DNA of 21,990 nucleotides from an uncultured Clostridia bacterium (GTDB lineage Bacteria; Bacillota; Clostridia; TANB77; CAG-508), in the NCBI GenBank assembly GCA_948585895.1, contig CAPBNZ010000028.1:1-21990 (forward strand), given 5' to 3'. Positions 1 through 8,063 of the stretch are shown piece by piece; the first letter of the stretch is position 1, and each line of letters begins with the position of its first letter. The position numbers and the translations under genes are program-made. The notes under the pieces are model-generated. The model did not search any database and had not been told where the DNA came from. It saw nothing but the letters and a program-made list of their open reading frames with translations.

Positions 1-13
1 TTTTTGCACTCAT
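1..13 (-). CDS. Possible start of a gene leaving the window
   Basis: On the minus strand an ATG at 13-11 opens a frame reading Met-Ser-Ala-Lys before the window ends. An AAGGG stretch lies about four bases upstream and a good promoter lies at 29-57, but the implied 5' leader would be only about 10 bases. Nothing can be said about the product. The transcript could equally be a non-coding RNA. Confidence 0.25.
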
Positions 14-28
14 CTTTCCCTTGCCCAT

Positions 29-57
29 ATTTTAGCATAAATTTACAATATTTTCAA
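29..57 (-). promoter_or_regulatory. Sigma-A-type promoter for the left-edge gene
   Basis: Reading the minus strand, TTGAAA (57-52) and TAAAAT (34-29) are separated by exactly 17 bases. This is a near-consensus vegetative promoter pointing off the left edge, downstream of the integrase gene. It would uncouple the left-edge transcript from the integrase. Confidence 0.45.
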
Positions 58-72
58 GTTTTATGTATACCT

Positions 73-114
73 AATAACTGCAAGCGTAGCGTTTTAGCTT
101 GCAGTTATTTTTTT
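73..114 (+). terminator. Hairpin with T-tract next to the integrase stop
   Basis: A perfect 13-bp stem (73-85 with 97-109, 11-base loop) is followed on the plus strand by seven Ts (108-114). The T-tract is on the plus strand although no plus-strand gene ends here. On the minus strand it directly follows the integrase stop codon but lacks a T-tail. It may stop antisense transcription, or be a structured end of a mobile element. Confidence 0.5.
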
Positions 115-1381
115 ATGATGATAAAGCAAATTGCTCAAATTTTTCGACTACATCATTATTCATTTTAGCTGTTACTCTTACATATATCTCATAAGTTGTT
201 TTTATTGTACTATGACCTAATCTTTTTGAAACAGCTTTTATATCTGCTCCTGCTTCAATTAATCTTGTTGCGTGTGTATCTCTAAAATCGTGAAATCTAC
301 AGTTTATTCCTAATTCATAATGAATTACCTTAAACGGATATTTACAAGTATCTGTTCCTTCAAATACTCCATTATGTTTTACAAATACAAGATCAACTTC
401 TGGTAAAGCAATATCTAATTCTGAATAAGCATTTAATATTTTTATCTCTGGTTTATTATTATAATAATTAGATGTTTCTTTCATATAATGTTTCATATAT
501 AAATTGCCATATTCTTCTTTATTTCTTTCTTGTTCTGCTTTAAATTCCTTTAAAGCATTTACTAAAGTATCTCCAATTTCAATAGTCCTATAACTACTTT
601 TTGTTTTACAAGTACCAAAATACCATACTGTTGTCGCTTTACCACTTATATGTCTTCCGTGTGTAGCTCCATTTTGGTTCTTTTTTAAAATATTTTTATT
701 GACAGTTAGTGTCTTCTTTTCTAAATCTATGTCATTCCAGGTTAGTCCAAATACTTCTGAAACTCTTAATCCTGTATGATAAGCTGTTAGTATTGCATAA
801 TAAAATGCGTGGTTATTTTGAAATCTTTCAAGAATTATTTCAATTTCTTCTTTACTAAATATATGAGCAGGATCTTCTTCTGGAACATCATATCTTGGGA
901 TTCTTACTTTTAATGCAGGATTTTCTTTTACAAATCCTACTACATCTGTTGCATACGAAAATGATGTTTTTAATACCTTCAATATATTTTTCATAAAGTT
1001 CTTTGAAAAAGCTTTTTCTACATATAAATTGTTTAAAAATTCTTGAAGTGTAGATGTCGTTATTTGTGATAACCTATAAAATCCTAATCTTGGTTTAATA
1101 TGATTTTTTATAATGTTTGAATATGCCTGTATCGTATGATACTTTAAATTAATCTGACAATGTTCTCTAAGCCAATAATCTAAATAATCTGAATATGACA
1201 TTGTATTTGGCGTAAAACTGTGTCCTGTTTGCGTATATTCGTTATACGCTATTATGCCTGCCTTCTCTGCTTCTGCTTTGGTTTTAAAACCTGATTTGTT
1301 GACGTATTTTCTTGTTCCATCAACTGGTGCAATCTCAAATTGATATTGATACACCTTTCCCCTTTTTCTTACATTAACCAT
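113..1381 (-). CDS. Tyrosine recombinase / integrase
   Basis: 422-residue site-specific recombinase of the phage/ICE tyrosine integrase family, expected to cut and rejoin DNA at attachment sites. The order fits the family: an AP2-like arm-binding domain (about 5-50), a SAM-like core-binding domain (about 60-150) and a catalytic domain (about 170-405). Catalytic residues visible are R206 (TGLRVSE), a beta-hairpin lysine (K259 or K261), H364 and R367 (HDFRDTH), H390 (LGH) and nucleophile Y400. I chose the ATG at 1381 because AAAGGAG lies eight bases upstream. The frame stays open to 1690, but that would overlap the end of secA and has no ribosome site. No excisionase, relaxase or other mobile-element gene is visible, so the rest of the element lies left of the window or is lost. 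All key residues are present, so it looks intact. Confidence 0.93.
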   Translation of the reverse strand: MVNVRKRGKVYQYQFEIAPVDGTRKYVNKSGFKTKAEAEKAGIIAYNEYTQTGHSFTPNTMSYSDYLDYWLREHCQINLKYHTIQAYSNIIKNHIKPRLGFYRLSQITTSTLQEFLNNLYVEKAFSKNFMKNILKVLKTSFSYATDVVGFVKENPALKVRIPRYDVPEEDPAHIFSKEEIEIILERFQNNHAFYYAILTAYHTGLRVSEVFGLTWNDIDLEKKTLTVNKNILKKNQNGATHGRHISGKATTVWYFGTCKTKSSYRTIEIGDTLVNALKEFKAEQERNKEEYGNLYMKHYMKETSNYYNNKPEIKILNAYSELDIALPEVDLVFVKHNGVFEGTDTCKYPFKVIHYELGINCRFHDFRDTHATRLIEAGADIKAVSKRLGHSTIKTTYEIYVRVTAKMNNDVVEKFEQFALSS

Positions 1382-1433
1382 TGTTATCGCTCCTTTACTA
1401 ATTATTTTAGTAAAATGAAACTCAACAATAAAA

Positions 1434-1461
1434 ATGCCAGTACCGATCGAAATACTGACAT
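1434..1461 (-). terminator. Terminator between secA and the integrase
   Basis: On the minus strand a 9-bp stem with one G-T pair (1461-1453 with 1442-1434, 10-base loop) is followed by TTTTTATTG. It would end the secA transcript before the integrase gene. Confidence 0.5.
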
Positions 1462-1474
1462 TTAATATATTCAA

Positions 1475-1564
1475 AATTTGTTCGCAAGGAGCTTTTAACT
1501 GATATAAAAGGGGTTCAGGTTTTTTTGTGAACATTTTTATATGATTGCGAACAAATTGCGAACA
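1475..1564. repeat. Cluster of TTGCGAACA repeats upstream of the integrase
   Basis: The plus strand carries TTGTGAACA (1525-1533), TTGCGAACA (1545-1553) and TTGCGAACA (1556-1564). An inverted copy lies at 1478-1487. The copies at 1475-1487 and 1545-1557 form a perfect 13-bp inverted repeat. Spacings are 20 and 11 bases. Repeated sites in front of an integrase gene are typically repressor operators or integrase arm-type sites; which applies here is inference. Confidence 0.6.
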
Positions 1565-1619
1565 TTCTGCTATATTTTTATGTTTTTTTGCTATTGCACA
1601 ATCGCTGAAAGTGTTGATA

Positions 1620-4376
1620 TTACTGATTTTTGCCACAGCAATTTTTGTATTTCTTCCCACTTCCACATGGACATGATTCATTTCTACCAACTTTAGGATT
1701 ATCGTTGCGTACAGTTCTATCTACATTTGTTCCTATTTTAGCCCCTCCATCTACACTATGAATTGCTTCTAAAGCTGCTCCTGTAATTTTTACAGTTTCT
1801 TGTCTTTTGGTTTCTCCTTGTTGCCTAATATGCATTAATATTTTGGTTACATCTATTTTAATATCATTAACCATTTCATCAAACATATCAAATCCTTCTA
1901 ATCGATATTGTACAACAGGATCTTTTTGACCATAAGCACGCAATCCAATTCCATTTTTTAATTCATCCATGCTGTCGATATGGTTCATCCATTTTTCATC
2001 TACTACTTTAAGCATTACAACTCTTTCAAGCTCTCTCATTTCTTCTGAGCCAATTTCTTGTTCCTTGGCTGTATAGATTGCCATTGCTTTTTTCTTTAAT
2101 TCTTCTGAAATTGCATTAGTATCTGTTTTATGATTCTTAATATCATCTAACATATCAATGCCAAAAATATTGTTTATTTCTGCATTTAAAGATTCTGCAT
2201 TTAGCTCAGAAGTTTCTGCATCTACGAACATATTCACAATATTATCTGCCACAAAATCAATCATAGAAATGATATTATCATGGATATTTTCGCCATCTAA
2301 TACTTGTCTTCTTTGTTTGTAGATAATCTCTCTTTGTGCATTCATAACATCATCATATTTTAATACATTTTTACGAATACTAAAATTTCTGCCTTCTACT
2401 TTCTTTTGTGCATTTTCTACTGCATTTGATATTATCCTAGCATCAATTGGCATATTTTCATCTGCACCTAAAGTATTATAAACTCTCGTTATGGCATCTC
2501 CACCAAAGATTTTCATTAAATCATCATCTAATCCTATGTAAAATTTGGATTCACCAATATCTCCTTGACGTCCAGAACGTCCACGCAACTGATTATCAAT
2601 TCTTCTGGATTCATGTCTTTCTGTACCAATAATTTTTAAACCACCAGCAGCAACTACCTTTTCTTTTTCTTCTTTAATTTGCTCATCATATTTTTTAACT
2701 AATTTTCTGAATTCTTCTCTTGCTTTTAAGATATCTTGATTCTCTGTTTCATAATAAGTGTCTGCTTCTTCAATTAATTCATGAGCAACTTTATTTCTTC
2801 TCATTTCTTCTTTTGCCAAAAATTCACTATTTCCGCCAAGCATAATGTCTGTACCACGTCCTGCCATATTAGTTGCAATCGTAACAGCTCCAAACTTACC
2901 AGCTTGTGCTACAATTTCTGCTTCTTTTTCATGATATTTTGCATTTAATACTTCATGTTTAATACCTTCTTGTTTTAGTAATCTACTTAATTTTTCTGAT
3001 TTTTCTATTGATACTGTACCAACTAATACAGGTTGACCTTTTTGATGACTCTTTTTAATGCTTTCTACAATAGCTCTAAATTTAGCATTTTCATTTTTAT
3101 AGATAACATCATTTTGGTCAGCACGAATCATAGGTTTATTCGTTGGGATTTCAATCACATCTAAATTATAAATTTCTTCAAATTCTCCTGCTTCTGTCAT
3201 AGCTGTACCTGTCATACCAGATAATTTGTCATACATTCTAAAGAAGTTTTGAAAGGTAATAGTTGCTAATGTCTTTGATTCATCTGCTATCTTTACATTT
3301 TCTTTTGCTTCAATTGCTTGATGTAGACCATTGTTATATCTTCTACCATACATAATACGTCCTGTAAATTCATCGACAATTAAAACTTCCCCATCTTTTA
3401 CAATGTAATCAATGTCCTTTTTCATAACGCCATAAGCACGTAAAGCTTGATTTACATGATGAACTAAGGTTGAATTCTCTAAATCATTGAAGTTTTCTAA
3501 ATGGAAAGCATCTTCTGCTTTTTTGATTCCTTTTTGTGTCAAAGATGCAGATTTTGCTTTTAAATCAACTATATAATCATATTTTTCATTCTCTTCTGCT
3601 TGATTATAATCTTTGACATCTTCTTCTACAATTACTTTAGGTGTTAATCTTTTTACAAAATCATTTGCTTTTTTATATAAATCAGATGATTCATTTGCTC
3701 TACCAGATATGATAAGAGGAGTACGAGCTTCATCAATTAAAATACTATCGATTTCATCTACAATAGCATAATGTAGCCCTCTTTGTACTAATTGATTTTT
3801 GTAGATAACCATATTATCTCTTAGATAATCAAATCCAAATTCATTGTTGGTTCCATAAGTTACATCAGCATGATAAGCATTTTGTTTTTCTTGTGGTTCC
3901 ATTCCAGCAATCACTAAACCAACAGATAGTCCTAAAAATTTATATAGTTTTCCCATCCATTCACTATCTCTTTTTGCTAGGTAATCGTTGACAGTAATAA
4001 CGTGTACTCCTTTTCCTTCTAAAGCATTTAAGTATACTGGTAAAGTTGCTACTAGTGTTTTTCCTTCTCCTGTTTTCATTTCTGCAATTCTTCCTTGATG
4101 TAAAATAATTCCACCGATTAATTGAACATCAAAGTGTCTCATTCCTAACACTCTTTTTGATGCTTCTCTCACCACTGCAAAAGCTTCTGGTAAAATATCG
4201 TCTAAGGTTTTTCCATTTTTCAATTCTTGTTTAAAATATTCTGTTTTTCCTCTTAATTCATTATCACTTAATTTTGCTATACCTTCTTCTAATTCATTAA
4301 TTCTTTGTACAAATGTCATAATTCTTTTTACTTCTTTTTCACTATATGACTTAAATATTTTTTTTAATATACTCAT
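1620..4376 (-). CDS. secA: Preprotein translocase ATPase SecA
   Basis: Motor ATPase that drives unfolded preproteins through the SecYEG channel at the cytoplasmic membrane. The 918-residue product has the full family order. It has the Walker A segment GEGKT (103-107), GTNNEFGFDYLRDN (175-188), the DEID Walker B box (207-210), the preprotein-binding domain, the MAGRGTD motif (504-510) and the SGRSGRQGD arginine-finger region. The C-terminal zinc motif CPCGSGKKYKNCC lies near the last 20 residues. It is longer than the roughly 840-residue Bacillus protein, the extra length being spread over the middle and C-terminal linker. The ATG is preceded by AGGAGG and the N-terminus matches the family. 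It is transcribed alone, away from the divergent gene at 4520. Confidence 0.98.
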   Translation of the reverse strand: MSILKKIFKSYSEKEVKRIMTFVQRINELEEGIAKLSDNELRGKTEYFKQELKNGKTLDDILPEAFAVVREASKRVLGMRHFDVQLIGGIILHQGRIAEMKTGEGKTLVATLPVYLNALEGKGVHVITVNDYLAKRDSEWMGKLYKFLGLSVGLVIAGMEPQEKQNAYHADVTYGTNNEFGFDYLRDNMVIYKNQLVQRGLHYAIVDEIDSILIDEARTPLIISGRANESSDLYKKANDFVKRLTPKVIVEEDVKDYNQAEENEKYDYIVDLKAKSASLTQKGIKKAEDAFHLENFNDLENSTLVHHVNQALRAYGVMKKDIDYIVKDGEVLIVDEFTGRIMYGRRYNNGLHQAIEAKENVKIADESKTLATITFQNFFRMYDKLSGMTGTAMTEAGEFEEIYNLDVIEIPTNKPMIRADQNDVIYKNENAKFRAIVESIKKSHQKGQPVLVGTVSIEKSEKLSRLLKQEGIKHEVLNAKYHEKEAEIVAQAGKFGAVTIATNMAGRGTDIMLGGNSEFLAKEEMRRNKVAHELIEEADTYYETENQDILKAREEFRKLVKKYDEQIKEEKEKVVAAGGLKIIGTERHESRRIDNQLRGRSGRQGDIGESKFYIGLDDDLMKIFGGDAITRVYNTLGADENMPIDARIISNAVENAQKKVEGRNFSIRKNVLKYDDVMNAQREIIYKQRRQVLDGENIHDNIISMIDFVADNIVNMFVDAETSELNAESLNAEINNIFGIDMLDDIKNHKTDTNAISEELKKKAMAIYTAKEQEIGSEEMRELERVVMLKVVDEKWMNHIDSMDELKNGIGLRAYGQKDPVVQYRLEGFDMFDEMVNDIKIDVTKILMHIRQQGETKRQETVKITGAALEAIHSVDGGAKIGTNVDRTVRNDNPKVGRNESCPCGSGKKYKNCCGKNQ

Positions 4377-4421
4377 TTTGAATTCCTTCCTCCTAAGTTT
4401 TGTTTCTATTTTTACTTTGTT

Positions 4422-4450
4422 ACTATATCATTAAAATTTCTTTTTAGCAA
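4422..4450 (-). promoter_or_regulatory. Probable secA promoter
   Basis: On the minus strand TTGCTA (4450-4445) and TATAGT (4427-4422) are separated by 17 bases, about 45 bases upstream of the secA start codon. This fits a vegetative sigma-A promoter. Confidence 0.6.
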
Positions 4451-4519
4451 GTAATATTTCATATTTTTGAAAGAAACACATACAATTTAATAAAGTTATT
4501 TAGATGTGAGGTATGCTTT

Positions 4520-5068
4520 ATGTTTGTTTATAATGTCAAAATCAATGGTAGCAAGACATTCAAGTATTTTTTTATGAGTGTTGTTTTACTTGTTATTGTT
4601 ATTATTGGAATTGTGAGTTTTAAAGTTTTTGATGGTGCTAATCATTCCTCTGAGAAATCCTCTTGTTCGCCTCAAAATAAAGTCTCCAGATTATCTGTAG
4701 CTAATTATACAAATGTGTTAAAAATAGTTCATGAAAATATCGATGATTATATAGGAGTTAAAATTAATTTTACTGGTTATGTTTATCGTGTTTTAGATTT
4801 GAAGGAAAACCAATTTATTTTAGCCAGAAATATGATAATTTCTTCTGATTTTCAATCTGTGGTTGTTGGATTTTTATGCGAATTGGAAAATGGCAGAGAT
4901 TTTGAAGATGGTGCTTGGATTGAATTAACTGGTGAAATTACAAAGGGAGATTACCATGGTAATATGCCTATTGTTAAAGTAACAGAAATAAAAAAGGTGG
5001 ATAAACCAAATGAAGAATTTGTATATCCTCCAGATGAAAGTTATATCCCAACAAGTGGAATTTTATAA
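4520..5068 (+). CDS. Membrane-anchored TIGR03943/DUF1980-like protein
   Basis: 182 residues: a short cytoplasmic head, one membrane helix (about 16-36), a linker with C49, and an extracytoplasmic domain from about 60 on. The stretch from about 78 (IGVKINFTGYVYR) through FILARN and VVGFLCE to the C-terminal KPNEEFVYP resembles the C-terminal OB-like domain of the YcgQ/TIGR03943 family. In that family this domain normally follows several N-terminal helices, and the gene is paired with a permease gene. Here only one helix precedes it and no permease is nearby, so this is a minimal version. Function is unknown. GAGG lies eight bases before the ATG. The family call is from memory of conserved words, not a search. 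Confidence 0.75.
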   Translation: MFVYNVKINGSKTFKYFFMSVVLLVIVIIGIVSFKVFDGANHSSEKSSCSPQNKVSRLSVANYTNVLKIVHENIDDYIGVKINFTGYVYRVLDLKENQFILARNMIISSDFQSVVVGFLCELENGRDFEDGAWIELTGEITKGDYHGNMPIVKVTEIKKVDKPNEEFVYPPDESYIPTSGIL

Positions 5069-5105
5069 TAAGAAATGATTGGTATGAAAAGCCACAAGCC
5101 ATTTG

Positions 5106-5193
5106 TAAAATGAACCCCTATTGTTAGATAAAAAGTTTAACAAAGAGGGTTCCTTTTATGTTAAAAGATTCAAAGGAATTTAAAACACCTTAA
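5106..5193 (+). mobile_element. Probable left-end relic of an IS3-family element
   Basis: TGAACCCC at 5111 opens a stem-loop (GAACCC 5112-5117 with GGGTTC 5147-5152; TTGTTA 5121-5126 with TAACAA 5138-5143). It is followed by an ATG at 5158 that starts MLKDSKEFKTP and stops at 5191-5193. The layout resembles the left end and orfA start of IS150-group IS3 elements, whose OrfA often begins with a Lys/Ser-Lys-Glu-Phe-Lys motif. The rest of the transposase is absent. The hairpin may also end transcription of the gene before it. The identification is tentative. Confidence 0.33.
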
Positions 5194-5262
5194 GCTGATA
5201 GCATTGCATATGGACAAAAAAGGATGACTTAGGAATTTTTCCTTTATTACTTCATTTCTTTC

Positions 5263-5291
5263 TTTACTTTTACTACAAAATATGATAAAAT
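5263..5291 (+). promoter_or_regulatory. Probable guaA promoter
   Basis: TTTACT (5263-5268) and TAAAAT (5286-5291) are 17 bases apart and end 29 bases before the guaA start codon. I see no purine riboswitch or PurR-type box in the 250 bases upstream. Confidence 0.5.
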
Positions 5292-5320
5292 AGTACAAAT
5301 TTATTTTGGAGGTAAAACAA

Positions 5321-6856
5321 GTGAAAAATGAACTAATTTTAATCTTAGACTTTGGCGGTCAATATAATCAACTAATAGCAAGACGTGTTAGAGAATGCAA
5401 TGTATATTCTGAAGTTGTACCTTATAACATTTCAATCGAGGAAATCAAAGAAAAAAATCCTAAAGGCATTATTTTTACAGGTGGTCCAGCTAGTGTATAT
5501 GGAGAAGATTCTCCAAGATGTGCAGAAGGAATTTTTGAATTAGGAATACCAATACTTGGCATCTGTTATGGAATGCAACTTATGACCTACACTTTAGGTG
5601 GAAAAGTAGCAAGAGCCAATAAACGTGAATATGGAACAACAGAAGTTTCAATTAATAATTCTTCCTTACTTTTACAAGGATTTAAGAATACAAATGGATT
5701 TTTAATGAGTCATACTGACTACGTAGAAACTGTGCCAGAAGGGTTTAAAAATATTGGTACGACTGCATCTTGTCCAAATGCTGCTATGGAAAATGTTGAG
5801 AAAAAACTATATGGAATTCAATTTCATCCAGAAGTTAATCATTCTATTAATGGAATTCAAGTCATTAAAAATTTTTTATTTCATGTTTGCAACTGTACAG
5901 GAGATTGGATAATTAGCTCTTTTACACAGGAAAGTATTCAAAAATTAAAAGAAAAAATTGGAGACAAAAAAGCCCTATGTGCTTTATCTGGTGGTGTTGA
6001 TTCATCTGTAGCTGCTGTTTTACTTTCTAAAGCAATTGGAAAAAATCTAACCTGTATCTTTGTTGATCATGGACTTCTTCGCAAAAATGAAGGGGATGAA
6101 GTAGAAGAAATTTTCCGAAATCAATTTGACATGCATTTAATTCGTGTTAATGCAAAAGATAGATTTTTAGAAAAACTAGCAGGAATATCAGACCCAGAGA
6201 CAAAAAGAAAAATCATTGGAGAAGAATTCATTCGAGTATTTGAAGAAGAAGCTAAAAAAATAGGTACTGTGGATTTCTTAGTACAAGGAACTATTTATCC
6301 TGATGTTATTGAAAGTGGATTAGGAAAAAGTTCTGTTATAAAAAGCCACCATAATGTTGGTGGATTACCAGACTATGTAGACTTTAAGGAAATTGTAGAA
6401 CCATTAAAAGATTTATTTAAAGATGAAGTAAGAAAAACAGGATTAGAATTAGGCATTCCAGAAAATTTAGTATACAGACAACCATTTCCAGGTCCAGGAT
6501 TAGCCATTAGAATAATTGGAGATATTACAGATGATAAGCTAACCATACTAAAAGATGCAGATAGTATTTTCAGGGAAGAAATTGCTAAAGCTGACCTTCA
6601 TAAAAGTATTAACCAATACTTTGCTGTGTTAACTAACTTAAAATCAGTAGGAGTTATGGGAGACGAAAGAACTTATGACTATACCATTGCACTTCGTGCT
6701 GTTGAAACTACTGACTTTATGACAGGTGTTTGGAGTAGAATTCCTTATGAAATATTAGAAAAAGTATCTTCACGTATTGTAAATGAAGTAAATCATGTCA
6801 ACCGTGTAGTGTATGATATTACATCAAAACCACCTGCAACCATTGAATGGGAATAA
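5321..6856 (+). CDS. guaA: GMP synthase (glutamine-hydrolysing)
   Basis: Converts XMP to GMP with ATP and glutamine, the last step of guanine nucleotide synthesis. The 511 residues match the usual length of about 510-515. The N-terminal class I amidotransferase domain shows the GGPASVY oxyanion region (about 54-60), nucleophile C82 in GICYGMQ, and H169/E171 in FHPEV. The ATP pyrophosphatase domain has the PP-loop SGGVDSS (223-229). The C-terminal dimerisation and XMP-binding region includes PGPGLAIRIIG and ends in PPATIEWE. I chose the GTG at 5321 because GGAGG (5308-5312) sits eight bases upstream; the in-frame TTG at 5306 overlaps that ribosome site. The gene stands alone on the plus strand and ends at a hairpin. 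Confidence 0.98.
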   Translation: MKNELILILDFGGQYNQLIARRVRECNVYSEVVPYNISIEEIKEKNPKGIIFTGGPASVYGEDSPRCAEGIFELGIPILGICYGMQLMTYTLGGKVARANKREYGTTEVSINNSSLLLQGFKNTNGFLMSHTDYVETVPEGFKNIGTTASCPNAAMENVEKKLYGIQFHPEVNHSINGIQVIKNFLFHVCNCTGDWIISSFTQESIQKLKEKIGDKKALCALSGGVDSSVAAVLLSKAIGKNLTCIFVDHGLLRKNEGDEVEEIFRNQFDMHLIRVNAKDRFLEKLAGISDPETKRKIIGEEFIRVFEEEAKKIGTVDFLVQGTIYPDVIESGLGKSSVIKSHHNVGGLPDYVDFKEIVEPLKDLFKDEVRKTGLELGIPENLVYRQPFPGPGLAIRIIGDITDDKLTILKDADSIFREEIAKADLHKSINQYFAVLTNLKSVGVMGDERTYDYTIALRAVETTDFMTGVWSRIPYEILEKVSSRIVNEVNHVNRVVYDITSKPPATIEWE

Positions 6857-6865
6857 TATTGTATA

Positions 6866-6898
6866 AGTGTCGCAAAGGAAATGTATCCATGCGACACT
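6866..6898. terminator. Hairpin between convergent guaA and ytvI
   Basis: A perfect 9-bp stem, AGTGTCGCA (6866-6874) with its complement (6890-6898), around a 15-base loop. It is followed on the plus strand by ATTTTCTG, so it fits a guaA terminator. The stop codon of the minus-strand ytvI gene lies at the edge of the stem. Confidence 0.6.
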
Positions 6899-7994
6899 AT
6901 TTTCTGTCAAAAATAGTTTTAAATACACCTTGGTCAATTAAACTTGCAAAAATATTTTTAACTATAATTAAAACAATCGGCCCTATTAGTAACCCCATAA
7001 TGCCAATTATCTTAAAACCTGTATACATAGCAATCAAAGTAAAAATCGGATGAACTCCTATATTTTTACTAACCAATTTAGGTTCTAGCACTTGCCTAGC
7101 TACTGACATGATTATTAATAAAACAATAATAGCAATTCCTAGGTTAATTTCTCCATTAATTGCACAAATAATTGCCCAAGGTATCATAACAGTACCTGAA
7201 CCAAGTATTGGTAAAGCATCTATAAATCCAATAAATAATGCCATTAATAGGGGATATTGAATATTAAATCCCGTAAATTGTAAAATATAAAGCCCAATTA
7301 AAGAAATAATAAAAGACACAAATATTAATGTTGCTTCTGCTTTTAAATAACCTCCTAAAGTTTGGATTAAATCTTTTAAATGTCTTCCTATTTTTTTCAC
7401 CCATATTTTAGGAAGATGATGTTCTATTTGGTCTAATATATAAATCTTATCAACACAAATAAAGTAAAGTGCAACAACTGTTATACCTATACAAATAGCA
7501 ATGGATGGTAAACTAGTTACTAGATTTATTAAACCTGTTAATGAATTTCTTAACCAATTAGAAGCGGTTTGTAATAAATCCCCAGTAGAATCTTGAATAA
7601 CATTTAATATTTCATCTGATAGATGAATTTTATCAAATTGAAAACTTTTTATAAGTGCCTGAAATTGTATGTAGGCTTTATCAAAATAATCATTTAACCC
7701 CTGTAATAAGCTAGAAGATTCAGAAAATAATGTAATTAAAATCCAAGCAAGACTTCCCAAAATAATGCTAGATACAAATATAAATATAATAATAGAACTG
7801 CTACGCCTTGTTAATTTTGTTTTTCGCATAATAAATTTGATAGCTGGTTCTATGATAAGTGATATAATAAAGGCTACTAAAAATGGCATATAGAAAATAG
7901 AAAGCTTTAAAGCAATGAATAGTCCTATCAAAAGAAATATAACATATAATATATTTTTTAGAACTCTTGTCCAATAAGATACATCAATTATCAT
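6897..7994 (-). CDS. ytvI: YtvI-type AI-2E-family membrane protein
   Basis: 365-residue polytopic protein of the AI-2E exporter superfamily. The best fit is the sporulation integral membrane protein YtvI (TIGR02872). Hydrophobic segments lie at about 12-50, 66-90, 155-182, 222-262, 262-300 and 308-350. A long polar stretch (about 92-150) lies between the second and third groups, as in this superfamily. Typical words are DALPILGSGTVMIPWA (about 260-275) and the RQVLEPKLVSKNIGVHP region. The transported substrate is unknown; the family link to sporulation is established mainly by gene occurrence. GGGAGG lies about seven bases before the ATG. A terminator hairpin lies just upstream, so it needs read-through from the CBS gene or a promoter I could not identify. 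Confidence 0.88.
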   Translation of the reverse strand: MIIDVSYWTRVLKNILYVIFLLIGLFIALKLSIFYMPFLVAFIISLIIEPAIKFIMRKTKLTRRSSSIIIFIFVSSIILGSLAWILITLFSESSSLLQGLNDYFDKAYIQFQALIKSFQFDKIHLSDEILNVIQDSTGDLLQTASNWLRNSLTGLINLVTSLPSIAICIGITVVALYFICVDKIYILDQIEHHLPKIWVKKIGRHLKDLIQTLGGYLKAEATLIFVSFIISLIGLYILQFTGFNIQYPLLMALFIGFIDALPILGSGTVMIPWAIICAINGEINLGIAIIVLLIIMSVARQVLEPKLVSKNIGVHPIFTLIAMYTGFKIIGIMGLLIGPIVLIIVKNIFASLIDQGVFKTIFDRK

Positions 7995-8020
7995 TTCTTT
8001 CCTCCCTATTTTATTCTATG

Positions 8021-8050
8021 TAAAAGAACGGCATAATATCCGTTCTTTTA
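8021..8050 (-). terminator. Terminator after the CBS-pair gene
   Basis: A perfect 11-bp stem (8021-8031 with 8040-8050, 8-base loop) carries a run of four Ts in its distal arm on the minus strand. It starts 13 bases after the stop of the CBS gene and lies in front of ytvI. The arm is symmetric, so it could also work on the plus strand. Confidence 0.65.
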
Positions 8051-8063
8051 TAAATCTTTCTAT

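Noticed and set aside
1..40. Cobalamin or cyclic-di-GMP riboswitch at the left edge (GGGCAAGGGAAAG stretch)
   Set aside because: Only a few bases resemble parts of either consensus, and the promoter leaves no room for the upstream stems.
1475..1564. LexA (SOS) boxes before the integrase
   Set aside because: The repeats are mainly direct and the one inverted pair is far apart; no GAAC-N4-GTTC palindrome is present.
1382..1690. The integrase frame stays open upstream to 1690, giving a 525-residue protein
   Set aside because: It would overlap the end of secA, lacks a ribosome site and adds no family sequence; the ATG at 1381 has AAAGGAG and a family-like N-terminus.
5306..5320. TTG start for guaA
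   Set aside because: It overlaps the GGAGG ribosome site itself; GTG at 5321 gives the normal family N-terminus and length.
5069..5320. Guanine riboswitch or PurR box before guaA
   Set aside because: I could not find the conserved riboswitch core or a PurR-type box in this stretch.
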